Source: Cacajao melanocephalus
Lineage: Eukaryota; Chordata; Mammalia; Primates; Pitheciidae
Length of the DNA stretch: 64,000 nt
Direction of reading: 5' to 3'
Assembly (NCBI GenBank): GCA_963573385.1
Contig: CAUYLG010004861.1
Coordinates: 1-64,000, forward strand
A model generated the notes under the pieces. The model was given only the letters and a program-made list of their open reading frames with translations, was not told the origin of the DNA and made no database searches. Positions 22,357-45,068 of this stretch are shown here, one piece after another; positions within the stretch are counted from its first letter, which is position 1, and every line of letters begins with the position of its first letter. Made by a program: the position numbers and the translations under genes.

Positions 22357-22820
22357 AGAGGGGGAAAAAAGCTTAACATGCATAATTTTAAAGACCCAGG
22401 CAGCAAGTCTGGAGGTGGTCTTGCCACCTCTGTGTGAGCTGGTATGATCTGCAGCTGATTTTGATGCAGCAAAGTTATGATGGAAACACTTCCTGGATGG
22501 TGAATGATGCCAAGCAAATACTTGCAAAATACAGTATACAAAGTATTTAAATAGGCAAATGTTAATCTTCTATTAGCATACATTTAGCAATTGGAAATAT
22601 GAAAATCCTGACATCTGGGGCCTTAGAAAATGGAAAATAAGTTGCCAAAAATAGGTCATGGCCAATGAACATTTCAAGACAAGACTTACTATGGAATTCA
22701 CTTGAGGAAATTGTTTAACACTGGGTGGGTGACTGACTCATTAATTGTATTACCAAAACACTGGTTTCCACAACTATCAGCCAAATTGGGTGTGCCTGTA
22801 GCTTGAGGATAAGGCTAGTA
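22357..22820. other. Unassigned sequence
   Basis: No gene or repeat recognised. Confidence 0.5.
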
Positions 22821-22890
22821 CTGATCAGTGGTTTGCATATTTTACTTTAACATCTCATCACCTGGAGGAGCTGTAGAAATACAGGTTACA

Positions 22891-23197
22891 GACCAGATGC
22901 AGTGTCTTATGCCTGTAATCTCAGCACTCTGGGAGGCCGAGGAGGACGGATCACTTGAGGTCACGAGTTCAAGGCTAGTTTGGCGAACATGGTGAAACCC
23001 CCATCTCTACTGAAAAAACAAAAAAAATTAGCTGGGCCTGGTGGCAGGTCCCTGTAATCCCAGCTACTTGAGAGGCTCAGGCAGGAGAATCACTTGAACC
23101 CAGAGGTGGAGGTTGCAGTGAGTCAAGATTGTGACATTGCACTCCAGCCTGGGCGAGACAGCGAGACTCCATCTCATTAAAAAAAAAAAAAAGAAAA
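22891..23197 (+). mobile_element. Alu in MER5A-like element
   Basis: TSD gaaatacagg(t/c)taca at 22876-22890 and 23198-23212. Confidence 0.95.
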
Positions 23198-23268
23198 GAA
23201 ATACAGGCTACAGGGTCTCACTCCAACAGTTCAGTATGTTCGAGGTGAGTTTAATAATTTACATTTCT

Positions 23269-23722
23269 GACAGGTGTGGTAGCTCACGCCTATAATCACA
23301 GCACTTTCGGGAGGCTGAGGGGGAGGATTACTTGACCCCAGGAGTTTGAAACCAGCTTGAGCAACATAGTGAGACTTTGTCTTTACAATAATATTTATTT
23401 TATTTATTTTAAAAATTCTTTTTATACATTTTGTTTTTTTTAAGATGGGGGTTTCACCATGATGGCCAGGCTGGTCTTGAACTCCTGACCTCAGGTGATC
23501 CACCCACCTCGGCCTCCCAAAGTGCTAGGATTACAGGCGTGAGCCACCGCGCCTGGCCTACAATAAAGTTTAAAAGCCAGGTACGGTGATGCATGCCACC
23601 TACTTGGGAGGCTGAGGTGGGAAAATCACTTGAATTTGGCAGATCAAGACTCAGGGGGCTGTGATGGTGCCTCTGCACTCCAGCCTGGGTGACAGAGCAA
23701 GACCCTATCTCAATAATAATAA
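23269..23722 (+). mobile_element. Older Alu split by a partial Alu
   Basis: Left arm 23269-23391, right arm 23559-23722. Its own TSD is approximately ataattt(a/g)cattt on either side. Confidence 0.85.
23392..23558 (-). mobile_element. Truncated Alu nested in Alu
   Basis: T-rich start followed only by the left arm. TSD tacaataa at 23384-23391 and 23559-23566. Confidence 0.9.
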
Positions 23723-23858
23723 TAATTTGCATTTTGGTCCCAGATGAAGCTGAAACTACTCATCCTAGGACCAAAGTTTGGGAGTCAAGGGACCAGAGAC
23801 CAAAATTATTTGATTTTTTTTTTTCTCAATGGCCCCATCTGATCTACTTTCCCTATCA

Positions 23859-24272
<414 letters not shown>

Positions 24273-24627
24273 TATATTTGGGGGTAAACTGTACTGTACA
24301 ACTTGGAAATACTTGGTAAACAAGAACTCAAATGATGGCTAATCTAACCACTAGAGCAAAATTTACTATGGGAAACTAATTGGTGGTAGTAGAGGGAGAA
24401 AATGAATACGCAAACACCTAGTGCTTATCTTTAAATGAGAGAAACACTGGTTACAAGTCATCTCCCAAATGCCATCTCTAATTACTATACACAGCAACCA
24501 CACCTGGGCACAATCCAGCTTTTACAAAGTATAGAGCAGAATTATTTAACAATAAACATTGCTGCATTGAGTAGTGGTCACAAGCTGAATTTGAAGAGGG
24601 TGTAGGGAAAGGATTAAAAAAGAGACA
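24273..24627. other. Unassigned sequence
   Basis: No gene or clear repeat. Confidence 0.5.
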
Positions 24628-25820
<1,193 letters not shown>

Positions 25821-26042
25821 TGACGCTGACAGCTGGCATTAGGCGCTAGACGCAGAAGGTCACTGGTGTTTGCCCCCAGTCACTCAGCTAGAACGTGAAC
25901 GGCTTTGCTCCCAAGCTCTTGCTCCTGTCCTAACATTTTTTTGTAGTGCCCTTGCTGAGAGGCCCAGAAATATCTTAGTGTCAGGGCCCAGATCTGTTTC
26001 ATGGAAAAATCCTGAGACATAAGGAGAACTGTGTTCACTTTC

Positions 26043-26182
26043 ATTTATTTTTAATTTTTTGTACAGATGGGGTCTCATTCTGCTGCCCAGGCTGGAATGC
26101 ATGGAGTGCAGTGGCAGGATCTTAGCTCATTGCAGCCTCAAACTCCTGGACTCATGTGATCCTCCTGTTTCAGCCTCCCAGA
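26043..26182 (-). mobile_element. Alu arm fragment
   Basis: A single old arm with a short internal duplication ('ggaatgcatggagtgcagtgg'), ending at 'cagcctcccaga'. Confidence 0.85.
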
Positions 26183-26237
26183 TTTTGATCTCTAAATACC
26201 ATTCTCTATTCAATAGAACCAGGGCTTCAGATCTCGT

Positions 26238-27269
<1,032 letters not shown>

Positions 27270-27281
27270 AAGGTTGAAGGA

Positions 27282-27950
<669 letters not shown>

Positions 27951-27961
27951 GTAATATTTTC

Positions 27962-28293
<332 letters not shown>

Positions 28294-28344
28294 TAGGAAC
28301 TTCAGAGAGGAAGTATGTAGATTAGAATGATCAGGAATTAGGGG

Positions 28345-28462
28345 TTAAACACACTTAGATGAAGTAATTTTACCTTGTGGAGGCTCAGCTTCCTCATCTG
28401 CAAATTGGAGATAATAATTAACCACCTTCCTCAGGTTTTCTGTGAAGTTCAGATAAGTTAAC
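28345..28462 (+). repeat. MIR SINE
   Basis: 'ctcagcttcctcatctgcaa', then 'gagataataatt' and 'ctgtgaagttcagataag'. Confidence 0.75.
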
Positions 28463-29518
<1,056 letters not shown>

Positions 29519-29881
29519 AACAGTAGGTTTTTAGTAGTTAAGTTTTTGAGGAGTCAAAAGCTATACATAAGTTTTTGGCTACACGGGGGTTCAGTGGGCC
29601 TAACCTCCATGTTGTTCAATGGTCAACTGCGTTTGTCTTACACCCATAGATACAATGGACAAAGCTGCTCTCAGCCAGAGGTATCTGTCCAAAAGGCTTC
29701 AACTGCCCAGTGTTTTGCCTGCCATATATGCTGCTGAGATCAACGTGTACTGATCAGCAACCCATTCCCAGCCTGTCAGCATGCACAGACATGGCAAGGA
29801 AGCTCAGCAGTGAGGCATAAAGAACAGTAAAAGAGGCTGCCGTTACAGGAATCAGTTTAAGAAGCTAAAAACACACATAGA
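29519..29881. other. Unassigned sequence
   Basis: No gene or clear repeat. Confidence 0.45.
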
Positions 29882-31245
<1,364 letters not shown>

Positions 31246-31480
31246 TTATTTATTTTTGAGACCAAGTTTTTGCTCTGTCACCCAGGCTGGGATGCAGTGG
31301 TGCGATCTCGGCTCACTACAACCTCCACCTCCTGGTTTCAAGGGATTCTCCTGCCTCAGCCTTCCTGGGATTACAGGTGCCCGCCATCACGCCTGGCTAA
31401 TTTTTTGTATTTTTAGTAGAGACGGGATTTCATCCTATTGGCCAGGCTTGTCCCGAGCTCCTAACCTCAGGCGAGCCCCC
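31246..31480 (-). mobile_element. Alu, broken near its 5' end
   Basis: Antisense Alu preceded by (TTTA)n. It stops at 'acctcaggcgagccccc' where foreign sequence begins. Confidence 0.9.
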
Positions 31481-31483
31481 CAA

Positions 31484-31606
31484 CAGAATGAGACTCCGTT
31501 TCAATTAAAAAAGAAAAGAAAAAAAAAACAACATAGGGACCAGCAGTTTCACTCTTGATATCTACTCAGGAGGAATGAAAACATGTGTCCTCACAATGTC
31601 TTGTTC
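31484..31606 (+). repeat. Direct duplication of 32620-32742
   Basis: Carries an Alu tail end ('gaatgagactccgtttcaatt'), an A-rich stretch and L1-derived text ('acatagggacc', 'gaaaacatgtgtcc') in the same order as 32620-32742, with scattered differences. It joins Alu sequence at a shared 'gttca'. Confidence 0.85.
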
Positions 31607-31809
31607 AAGCGATTCTCTTCCCTCAGCCTCCCAAGTAGCTGGGATTACAGGTGCGCACCATCATGCCTGGCTAATTCTTGTATTTTTAAATAGAGACAGG
31701 GTTTCGCCATGTTGGCCAGGCTGGTCTCAAACTCCTGACCTCAGGTGATCTGCCCACCTCGGCCTCCCAAAGTGCTGGGATTACAGGCATGAGCCACTGC
31801 ACCCGGCCC
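31603..31809 (-). mobile_element. Alu fragment
   Basis: Begins inside the right arm at 'ttcaagcgattctcttccc' and runs to 'cactgcacccggcc'. It has no T-run of its own. Confidence 0.92.
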
Positions 31810-31974
31810 ACTTATTTATTTTTTAAATAAGTCTTAGCTGTGTTCTTGGTCACAAGATTTAGGAGGTAGAGACCTAAACTAACATTTTTGTCCATGCAAT
31901 GTGTCCTTAATTCAATGTCAGACAATTTTATCTCCTAATCGACCCCATTTCTAATTCAAATGTAATCATCTTGA

Positions 31975-32065
31975 CACTGACATTTACTAGCTGGGTGTCC
32001 TTGGGCAAGTAATAAAAACTCCATATCTTAGTGTCCTCAGCGACTGCAACAATCTTAATTCAAAG
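31975..32065 (+). repeat. MIR SINE
   Basis: 'gacatttactagctgggtg', 'tccttgggcaagtaa' and 'cttagtgtcctcag'. Confidence 0.75.
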
Positions 32066-32104
32066 AAATAATGCCCAAAAGGCACTTAGTCCTCTTCTAA
32101 GACC

Positions 32105-33190
<1,086 letters not shown>

Positions 33191-33860
33191 CACTATGTAA
33201 ATTATGCCTCAATAAAGCTGTTACCTTTAGGTGGGGAAAGGCAATTAGTTTAGTGCCTGGCATTGTAAGAACTTATGGGATGATGATTGACAGACCTTCT
33301 AGGAAGGCTTTATGGTGCCTAAAACTGGGGCTGGAAACAGCTGTAACTCCGTCAATCTGGACGGTAGAAAACTGCTGGATTTTTTTTTCTTTTTCCTATT
33401 TAAATTTTACATTGCACGTCTCATTAGCAGAAAACTGCTGGATTTGTATGAAAGCAAAACACAATTTATGTCATACTAGCAACATAAGGTGAATTTGAAT
33501 TCAATCGGACGCCAAGCTTTGCATGGGTTGAAGCTTGCAAAGATATAAAGCTCCCTACCCTCCAAGACTCTGCTGTCTGGCAGCAGCAACAGATGATTAA
33601 ACCACAAACCCTAACAAATCAGTAAAGTGACAACAAAAAGTACCTGGGGCACAAAGGACAAACTGCTCTGCCTGGGGGTAGGGGCTTGTCAAAGGTCTAG
33701 GAGCAAGACCAACTCCAATGAGTCCTCAAAGATAAGCAGGATTTTTCCAGGCCAAGAAACACCTAGGGGGAAAACTGGCTCAAAGGCAAAGAGGTCTGTT
33801 TGGGGAATGGTAATTACACAGGGAATTCAAATCGGAGCCAAATAAACCACTTCAACCACA
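33191..33860. other. Unassigned sequence with a micro-insertion
   Basis: No gene. It contains the 46-bp insertion flanked by 17-bp direct repeats at 33366-33445. Confidence 0.45.
33366..33445 (-). repeat. 46-bp insertion with 17-bp flanking direct repeats
   Basis: agaaaactgctggattt occurs at 33366-33382 and 33429-33445. The 46 bp between begin with a T-rich run, which reads as a poly-A end on the minus strand. Confidence 0.8.
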
Positions 33861-33875
33861 TTTTCTGGATTTTTC

Positions 33876-34164
33876 TTTTTTTTTTGAGACCGTGTTTTTG
33901 CTCGTTGCCCAGGCTGGAGTGCAGTGGTGCGATCTTAGCTCACTGCAACTTCGGCCTCCCCATTCAAGTGATTCTCCTGCCTCAGCCTCCAGAGTAGCTG
34001 GGACTACAGGCACACGCCATCATGCCCGGCTAATTTTTATATTTTTAGTACAGAGAGTTTTTCACTGTGTTGGCCAAGATGTTTTCCATCTCTTGACCTT
34101 GTGATCCGTCCACCTCAGCCTCCCAAAGTGCTAGGATTACAGGCATGAGCCACCGCGACTGGCG
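33876..34164 (-). mobile_element. Alu, full length
   Basis: TSD ttttctggattttt/ttttctggatattt at 33861-33875 and 34165-34179. Confidence 0.95.
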
Positions 34165-34255
34165 TTTTCTGGATATTTTAAATCACAGCCTTTCAGGGCC
34201 AAAATGACCCCTCTAAATTCCCTTAATTGTTGATTTTACTTTTCTAGACCTGAAT

Positions 34256-34775
34256 TAAAACATACAGGAATTTGACCCAGCAATCCCATATACCCAAAGG
34301 AATATGAATCATTCTCTCATAAAGATACATGCATGTGCATGTTCATTGCAGCACTATTCACAACAGCAAAGGCATGAAATCAACCTAAATGCCCATCAAT
34401 GACAGACTGGATAAAGTAAATGTGGTACATATACACCATGGAATACTACGCAGCCATAAAAAGGAATGAGATCATGTCCTCTGCAGGGACACGGATGGAG
34501 TTGAAAGCCATTATTGTCAGCAAGCTAATGCAGAAACAGAAAACCAAACACTGTATGTTCTCACATGTGGGAGCTGCTTGATGAGAACGCATGGACACAT
34601 GAAGGGCAACAACACACACTGGGGCTAGTGGCAGGTGTCAGGGGAGGTCAAGCATCAAGAAGAGCTAACGCTGGGTTTAATACGTAGGATGGTCTGTGCA
34701 GTAAACCCCTGTGGCACACATTTACCTATGTAACAAACCTGCACATTCCGCACACGTACCACTGAACTTAAAAGT
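34256..34775 (+). mobile_element. L1 3' end (primate-type)
   Basis: A well-preserved end of ORF2 and 3' UTR: 'acccagcaatcccatatac', 'atacaccatggaatactac', 'gatcatgtcctctgcaggg' and 'atgtaacaaacctgcac'. It is 5' truncated and ends in an A-rich tail. Confidence 0.93.
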
Positions 34776-35630
34776 TGAAAGAAAACAAACACAACATACA
34801 ACTTCAGTCCTCAAAATGCATGGAGGGTAATTGACACTGACCTAGCAATCAGATGACTAATAACTCCCAAAGGCAGACCACACTCCCAAGAGTGTTTTCT
34901 AATGGATTCAGCATAAGTGGCAGCAAGGGATGTTTGTCCTTTGGAAAAGTTGGTGGAGGTAATGGAGGAGTGGGGGTTTAGGTTTAGGAATCCCACCCTG
35001 TGGACTGCTTAAAAGCTGAACTAGAATGGAAAAATCAGAAAACAAACTTCCTGCAGTGCTGAAGGGGAATATTATCCATTTGTTGAGAACATGTCATTAG
35101 ACACGCAGACCATTTCTTTCCCATTTCTCGGTTCCTCGCCCAAAGTGATATTGGAAGCCCGCCCAGTGATGAAGCTGGATAAAAGCCTAGGTCCTGGGCT
35201 AATCATCCGGTTACATGTTCACATTTGGTGTATGGGTGATACGGGGTGGGCAGGGCCTGGGCGAGGAGGGGACCGAAATGCACACAAATAGTTAAGATGT
35301 GATGGAGGAGGCGCTGCAAGAGAAGTGTGGATCAAGTAGGGGTGGGTGAGCTGGTTCTGCAGGAGTGTAAAGCAGCTGAGGCCATCACATTTCCACGGGA
35401 TCTTGAAGAGAACTGATAAGAAAGAGCAGCAAAGATAAAGGGTACTCCAGAACAAGGAGACAGCATGAGCAAGGTTGTAGAGGCCATTTGACTTCAGACC
35501 AGTCTTAAGTGAGAAGCCTGGCAAGGTGGGAGCTTTAGTCATAGAATGCTGCTTCCTGGTACAAGACTACACACAAGTGACATAACTAAGAGCAACATCC
35601 GACAAAACCTCTGCAGCCGCATAACTAATT
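34776..35630. other. Unassigned intronic sequence
   Basis: No Alu or recognisable gene. Confidence 0.5.
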
Positions 35631-35634
35631 TACT

Positions 35635-35765
35635 CCTTTCTTTTCCCTCCCCTCCCCTTCCTCCCCTCTCCTTCTCTCTCCTTCCCACTCCTCCCCTCCC
35701 CTCTGCGCCTCTCCCCTTGGCCCCTCCCCTCCTTTCACCTCCCCTTCCCTTCCCTTCATTTTCTC
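35635..35765. repeat. Polypyrimidine tract (C/T-rich)
   Basis: About 130 bp almost free of purines on the plus strand, in CCCTCCCCTCC-type blocks. It leads directly into the T-end of an Alu. Confidence 0.93.
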
Positions 35766-36045
35766 TTTTGAGATAGGGTCTCACTCTGTCACCAAGACTG
35801 GAGTGCAATGTCACAACCACCCCTCACTGCAGCCTCGACCTCCCGTGCTCAAGTGATCCTCCTGCCTCAGCCTCCCAAGTAGCTGGGACTACAGGCATGC
35901 GCCTCCAAGCCCACCTAACTTTTGTAATTTTTGTAGAGATGAAATTTCACTATGTTACCCAGGCTGGTCTCAAGCAATCCTCTGATCCTCCTGCCTTGGC
36001 CTCCCAAAGGGTTGGGATTCCAGGCGTGAACCATCACGCCCAGCC
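35766..36045 (-). mobile_element. Alu, old
   Basis: Antisense Alu ending 'catcacgcccagcc', with a shortened left arm. Confidence 0.92.
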
Positions 36046-36222
36046 TCACATACCTGATTTCTAACAAAAAAGTTAGACCTTATGCTTTCAAAACCAAATG
36101 TTAGTGGGTTTTGTTTTTTGTTTTAGTTGCACATAGAATTTTTAGAGTAGTAACATTAAAAGCTCAAGAATCAATAGCTGAGAAGTTCATCTGTTCTCTC
36201 TACATTTAATGAGTTTCTATGA

Positions 36223-36602
<380 letters not shown>

Positions 36603-36639
36603 GTTGGTGTACTTTCTAATCCTTCAGCAGTCCTACAAG

Positions 36640-36765
36640 GAGATATTTTATCCCCAGGATATCTGAAGAATCAGGCTTAGTGAAACGAGGCATTTGCCCA
36701 AAGTTAAAGAGACAGTGGGCCGTAGAGCCAGGCTTTAAACTCAGGCCTGTTTGCTTGTAAACCCC
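36640..36765 (+). repeat. MIR SINE
   Basis: 'ggcatttgcccaaagttaaa', 'gtagagccaggctttaaact' and 'caggcctgtttgct'. Confidence 0.75.
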
Positions 36766-37449
<684 letters not shown>

Positions 37450-37731
37450 CCTATATTATTATGCAAGCCATTTCCGATGGTAATATATATGGATACATAA
37501 AATGCATATGAATCAATGAAACTGCATATTGGGGCAATTTCTGATCTGGGGAAATTACAATCTTTTTATACACTCGATAAAATGTCAAAATCACTAGCAG
37601 TCCTCAGTTGTGCTGTGGCACTTTATGACTTCCAGCAACTAAGCCTGTTATTCCATAACAGAACATAGATGGCACAAGCTCTATCAGGGTTTATATTCAA
37701 GGTGTCATGGGGATGAATTCAGGAAAGAATA

Positions 37732-38515
37732 CAGATGGTCCTGACTTATGAGAGTTCAACTTATAATTTTTTGACTTTATGATGTGTGAAAGCAATGGGC
37801 ATTCAAGTAGAAACCATACTTTGACTTTTGAATGTTGGTCTTTTCCCAGACTAGCGGGGTGTGGTGTGATACTCTCTCATGATGCTGGCAGTGGCAAGCA
37901 GCCCCAGGCCCCAGTCAGCCACAAGATCATGAGGGTAAACCACCAATACTGTACTCCACAGTGTCCTGTATTCAAGAAATCACATGGCATAGGCACCACT
38001 TTATTATAAAATAGGCTTTGCGTGAGATGATTTTGCCCAATGATAGGCTAACAGTGTAAGTGTTCTGAGCATGTTTAAGGGATAGTGGGATGTTTGGTAG
38101 ATTAGGTGCATTAAATGCATTTTGTTTTCTTTCTTTCCTTTTTTTTTTTTTTTGAGATGGAATCCCCTGTTGCCCAAGTTGGAGTGCAGTGGCACAATCT
38201 TGGCTCACTGAAACCTCCGCCTCCAGGGTTCAAGTGATTCTCCTGCCTCTGTCTCCTGAGTAGCTGGGATTATAGGCACCTGCCACCACACCCGGCTAAT
38301 TTTTGTGTTTTTAGTAGAGACCGGGTTTCATCATGTTGGCCAGGCTGGTCTCGAACTCCTGACCTCTAGTGATCCATCTGCCTCAGCCTTCCAAAGTGCT
38401 GGGATTACAAGCGTGAGCCACCCCTCCCGGGCATTAAATGCATTCTGATTTATGGTATTTTCAACTTGTGATGAGTTTCTTGGGATATAACCCCATTGTA
38501 AGTCGAAGAGCATCT
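37732..38515 (+). mobile_element. Tigger/pogo-type DNA transposon hosting an Alu
   Basis: Ends 'cagatggtcctgacttatg' and 'gtaagtcgaagagcatct' are inverted repeats. Internal 'actttattataaaataggct' and 'tgattttgcccaatgatagg' fit the family. Non-coding. Confidence 0.75.
38122..38430 (-). mobile_element. Alu in Tigger element
   Basis: Perfect 14-bp TSD gcattaaatgcatt (left copy from 38108, right copy 38431-38444). Confidence 0.96.
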
Positions 38516-39176
38516 AACTTAGCTGGGAAGGAGGAAGAAGAAAGTAAGGACAGGGTGTGAGTCACACAATGCTCAAAGAACAAACCCAGTGATCGGTGAA
38601 GAGGAAAGACAACCGGTAGCAAAGATCAGATCACTTGCAGGTGAAACGCTTCCTTTCTTCCTCTAGGGAAGTCATAAAGCAAATGCCATTGTTTTCTTGA
38701 TCATCTGCCTATTTAAAAAATGAATCAGGCCATTTACCACCTTCCTAAGTAACTGTTTCCTTGAAAAGAACTCACAGGTGTTCCAACTCTGATTTCCTTT
38801 CCTAGAAGTTGACAAAAATTAGTATTTCTGGTATTTATATAAAAATGGAGATTGTTTAAGCCAAGCTAATAGTAAAAATCCCCAGATTTTCCTCTCCTTC
38901 AAGTCTCTCCACACACCTAGCATCTCAGAAGCTCTGTATGCACAGTTGGTTTCGGGAACATCAATTATCTCTGGACGCAGTAAGGTCCACATCCTTGGGC
39001 CTTGAGTATGAGTTCTGAAGACCACCTTGATTCAATCTGCCCTTCTCTGCTCCCAAAGTTGCATCTCTCAAGGTTTCAGCACCTGGCATTGCAGTTTTAC
39101 GTATAGAGGGACTAACGGGATATGCCAGCCTCAAATAGTGACAAAGAGTCAGGCAAGTATGGACTGTACAGCAAAT
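38516..39176. other. Unassigned sequence
   Basis: No gene or clear repeat. Confidence 0.5.
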
Positions 39177-39189
39177 AGAAATACAATGA

Positions 39190-39312
39190 GCCAGACAGGC
39201 ATGGTGGCTCATGCCTGTAATCCAAGCACTTTGGAGGCCAAGGCAGGCGGATCACCTGAGGTCAGGAGTTCAAAACCAGCATGACCAACATGGTAAAACC
39301 CCATCTTTATTA

Positions 39313-39345
<33 letters not shown>

Positions 39346-39349
39346 AGAA
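39190..39349 (+). mobile_element. Alu left-arm monomer with long A-tail
   Basis: Only the left arm is present, followed by about 20 A and G-interrupted A. TSD agaaatacaatga at 39177-39189 and 39350-39362. Confidence 0.94.
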
Positions 39350-39362
39350 AGAAATACAATGA

Positions 39363-39996
39363 ACTACCCACATTTAGGGTTCAGGGGAAGATGCCTGCCA
39401 TGGAATATCAGCAGAGCTGGTCCACTTGCTCGCTCCAGAGGGAAAAACAAATTGGAAGCAGGGAGGGTCGGTCTTCCAAGCCCCCAATCACCCACCAGGT
39501 ATCTTCCTTTCTCTATTCCTTCCCCTTTGGACAGCCTGGCACTCCTTCTTCCTCCCATCCCCTGCAAAGCCTGCTCTCAGGAAAGGCTGTTTTTGCATTC
39601 ATTCCTATTTTAATGTGAGTTTGAAATAAACTCCCATGGAGTTATATTCAAAATATTCCTTTGTAGCAAGTAAAAAAGAAATCATGGTCAGTTTCGAAAT
39701 GTGTAAAATCCAAGGCACATGACCAGTGGAATAAACTCACTGAATGTCCCTATCACAGGCAGAGTCATCAACCCAGAGGATCAACAGCTCAGGAGGAAAG
39801 TGGGAGGTGGATGAACTTGCAACTTTGGGCCTATAAATGGAAATCATCCACAGCTGAGTCAGACAAGAAACTGAAAGGCATGCCATCTTGTTGTGGACCA
39901 GATTAAGGAGAAGAAGGAGTAAAAGACGGAAGGGGGGAGAGGAAGAAGAGAGGGCAGGAAGCCCTAATTTCACAATAGCTAGTGAGGTTTCCCATC
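39363..39996. other. Unassigned sequence
   Basis: Overlapping ORFs at 39364-39629 in three frames are chance products of an open stretch. No gene recognised. Confidence 0.45.
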
Positions 39997-40290
39997 TTTT
40001 TTCGTTTTTTGAGACGGAGTCCCACTCTGTCACCCAGGCTGGAGGCAGTGGCGCAATCTCGTGTTACTGCAAGCTCTGATTCCCAGGTTTAAGCAATTCT
40101 CTTGCTTCAGCCTCCCAGGTAGCTGGGATGACAGGTGCCTGCCACAACACCCGGCTAATTTTTTTGTATTTTTAGTAGAGACAGGGTTTCCCCATGTTGG
40201 CCAGGCTCGTCTCTTAACTCCTGAAGGTGATCCGCCCGCCTCAGCCTCCCAAAGTGCTGGGATTACAGGCGTGAGCCACCGCGCCCAGCC
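39997..40290 (-). mobile_element. Alu, full length
   Basis: Probable TSD aggtttcccatc / aggcttccatc. Confidence 0.94.
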
Positions 40291-40333
40291 AAGGCTTCCA
40301 TCATAAAGCCACATGTGAACTCCCCTTCTGTAA

Positions 40334-40749
<416 letters not shown>

Positions 40750-40759
40750 CCATGTTTTG

Positions 40760-41513
<754 letters not shown>

Positions 41514-41833
41514 GAGGGAGAGCAGCATGGAATCTGGCAGATACCAGGGGAAGACATAGGAAGTAGAAGCCACAGGGTAGAGGAGCCCATAAGCCAGAGG
41601 AAGCCCTGAAGCACAGTGAAGAATTTCAGATAAGGTAAAAGAGGCAGCAAAGCAAAGCCAGCAGAGGTGGAGACTCTGAGACACGAGTCCAACCAACATC
41701 TTGGCGCTGCTAGGGCATTTCCTGACCACTGCGCCAGCAGTGAGGACACATGGCCCACCTCCCTTGCCCGTGGTTGTAGCCACAGGCCACATGCAGAAGT
41801 GATATTTCAAATTCAGTTAAATAAAATACATTC
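41514..41833. other. Unassigned sequence
   Basis: No gene. The minus-strand ORF at 41409-41810 is half Alu. Confidence 0.5.
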
Positions 41834-42131
41834 CTTTTTTTCCTTCTTTTTTGAGATAGAGTCTCACTCTGTCATCCAGGCAGGAGTATAGTGGCATGAT
41901 CTCAACTCACCACAACCTCTGCCTCCAAGTTCAAGCAATTCTCCTGCTTCAGTCTCTCGAGTAGCTGGAATTACAGGCACCCGCCACCATGCCTGGCTAA
42001 TTTTTGTATTTTTAGTAGAGACAGGTTCACCATATTGGCCAGGCTAATTTTGAACTCCTGACTTCAGGTGATCCACTCGCCTCAGCCTCCCAAAGTGCTG
42101 GGATTACAGGTGTGAGCCACCATGCGCAGCC
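41834..42131 (-). mobile_element. Alu, full length
   Basis: Begins tccttcttttttgagatag and ends 'accatgcgcagcc'. Confidence 0.94.
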
Positions 42132-42404
42132 TGACTAGTTAACTTTAGAGAATCCTAATCATAAGCCCTCAATCACTACAATCAATTGGAACAATCTCAA
42201 AATGTCCCTCCCACCCCCTGCCAAAAAAAAAAAAATTGAAAACCAAAACACATACACAATCAACAAGAAAGACCCTTACAACGGAAAATGGCTCAGATCT
42301 CCACATAGCAGGAGTAATAATTACACAAGACAACCCTTAAATTTCTAACTCCGTTACCTCCTACATTCAGCCCTGCCTCCAGTCAGGAAAAAGTTGGCAG
42401 ACCT
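42132..42404. other. Unassigned sequence
   Basis: No gene or clear repeat. Confidence 0.5.
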
Positions 42405-42708
42405 TGCTGGACGTGGTGGCTCATGAGGCTGTCAGGAGGATTGCTTGAGCCCAGGAGTTCAAGACCAGCCAGCCCTGGCAACACAGTGAGACCCCGTCTC
42501 TACAAACATTATAATTAGCCAGGCATGGGCACACACCTGTAGTCCCAGGATCTTGGAAGGTTTGAGCCTGGAAGGTTGAGACCAGCATGTGCTAGGTGCT
42601 GTGGCTCACGCCTGTAATCCCAGCACTCTGGGAGGCTGAGGCCGTGAGTCATGATCGTACCACTGCACTCTAGCCTGGATGACGGAGTGAGATTAAAAAA
42701 AAAAAAAA
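42405..42708 (+). mobile_element. Rearranged Alu mosaic
   Basis: A left arm lacking part of its start is followed by a shortened right arm. A second Alu 5' end ('gtgctgtggctcacgcctg') is spliced in before the right-arm end. The order does not fit a single Alu. Confidence 0.8.
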
Positions 42709-44333
<1,625 letters not shown>

Positions 44334-44472
44334 TAAAAAATTCAAAAGTTGTATCTTGCTTCCATTTTGAAAGGATGGGAGCTTCAACAGGGACAACGTT
44401 ATTGAAATGTTCAAATTGTCGTTCAAATTTTATTTATAATACTTATTCCTGATTTTAAATGCATTATGCTGA

Positions 44473-44823
<351 letters not shown>

Positions 44824-45057
44824 ACGTTTTTATTTATATGGCCAGTGTTTCTTCTGTCTTTTGCCCTGTGAACAGAGCTGTTCGCAAGAGTGGGTGATAG
44901 AACACATCATTTTACCATTTTTCAGAGGAAAGATTTTTTTTTTTAATTTAACATTTAAAACTGTAAAGAAGTTTGTTAACATTTTTTCCACTCTTTTCAA
45001 AGCAACTTATTCAGTATTGACCATGCAGTGTCTATTGGTAAAAATAAAAGCTAAGAT

Positions 45058-45068
45058 ATGTACATACC
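45058..45068 (-). other. GCNT2: Splice donor of GCNT2 exon 1A
   Basis: On the minus strand the exon ends ATTCCTG and the intron begins gtatgtacat, a strong donor. The glycine codon is split after its first base, as in exon 1B, so both exons can join the same downstream exon in frame. Confidence 0.87.

Larger units (their letters stand above)
22824..23787 (+). mobile_element. MER5A-like hAT element in pieces
   Basis: Three pieces (about 22824-22890, 23198-23268, 23723-23787) read in order as one small hAT-Charlie MER5A-type element, from 'cagtggtttgcatatttt' to 'aagtttgggagtc'. They are separated by Alu insertions. Confidence 0.65.
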
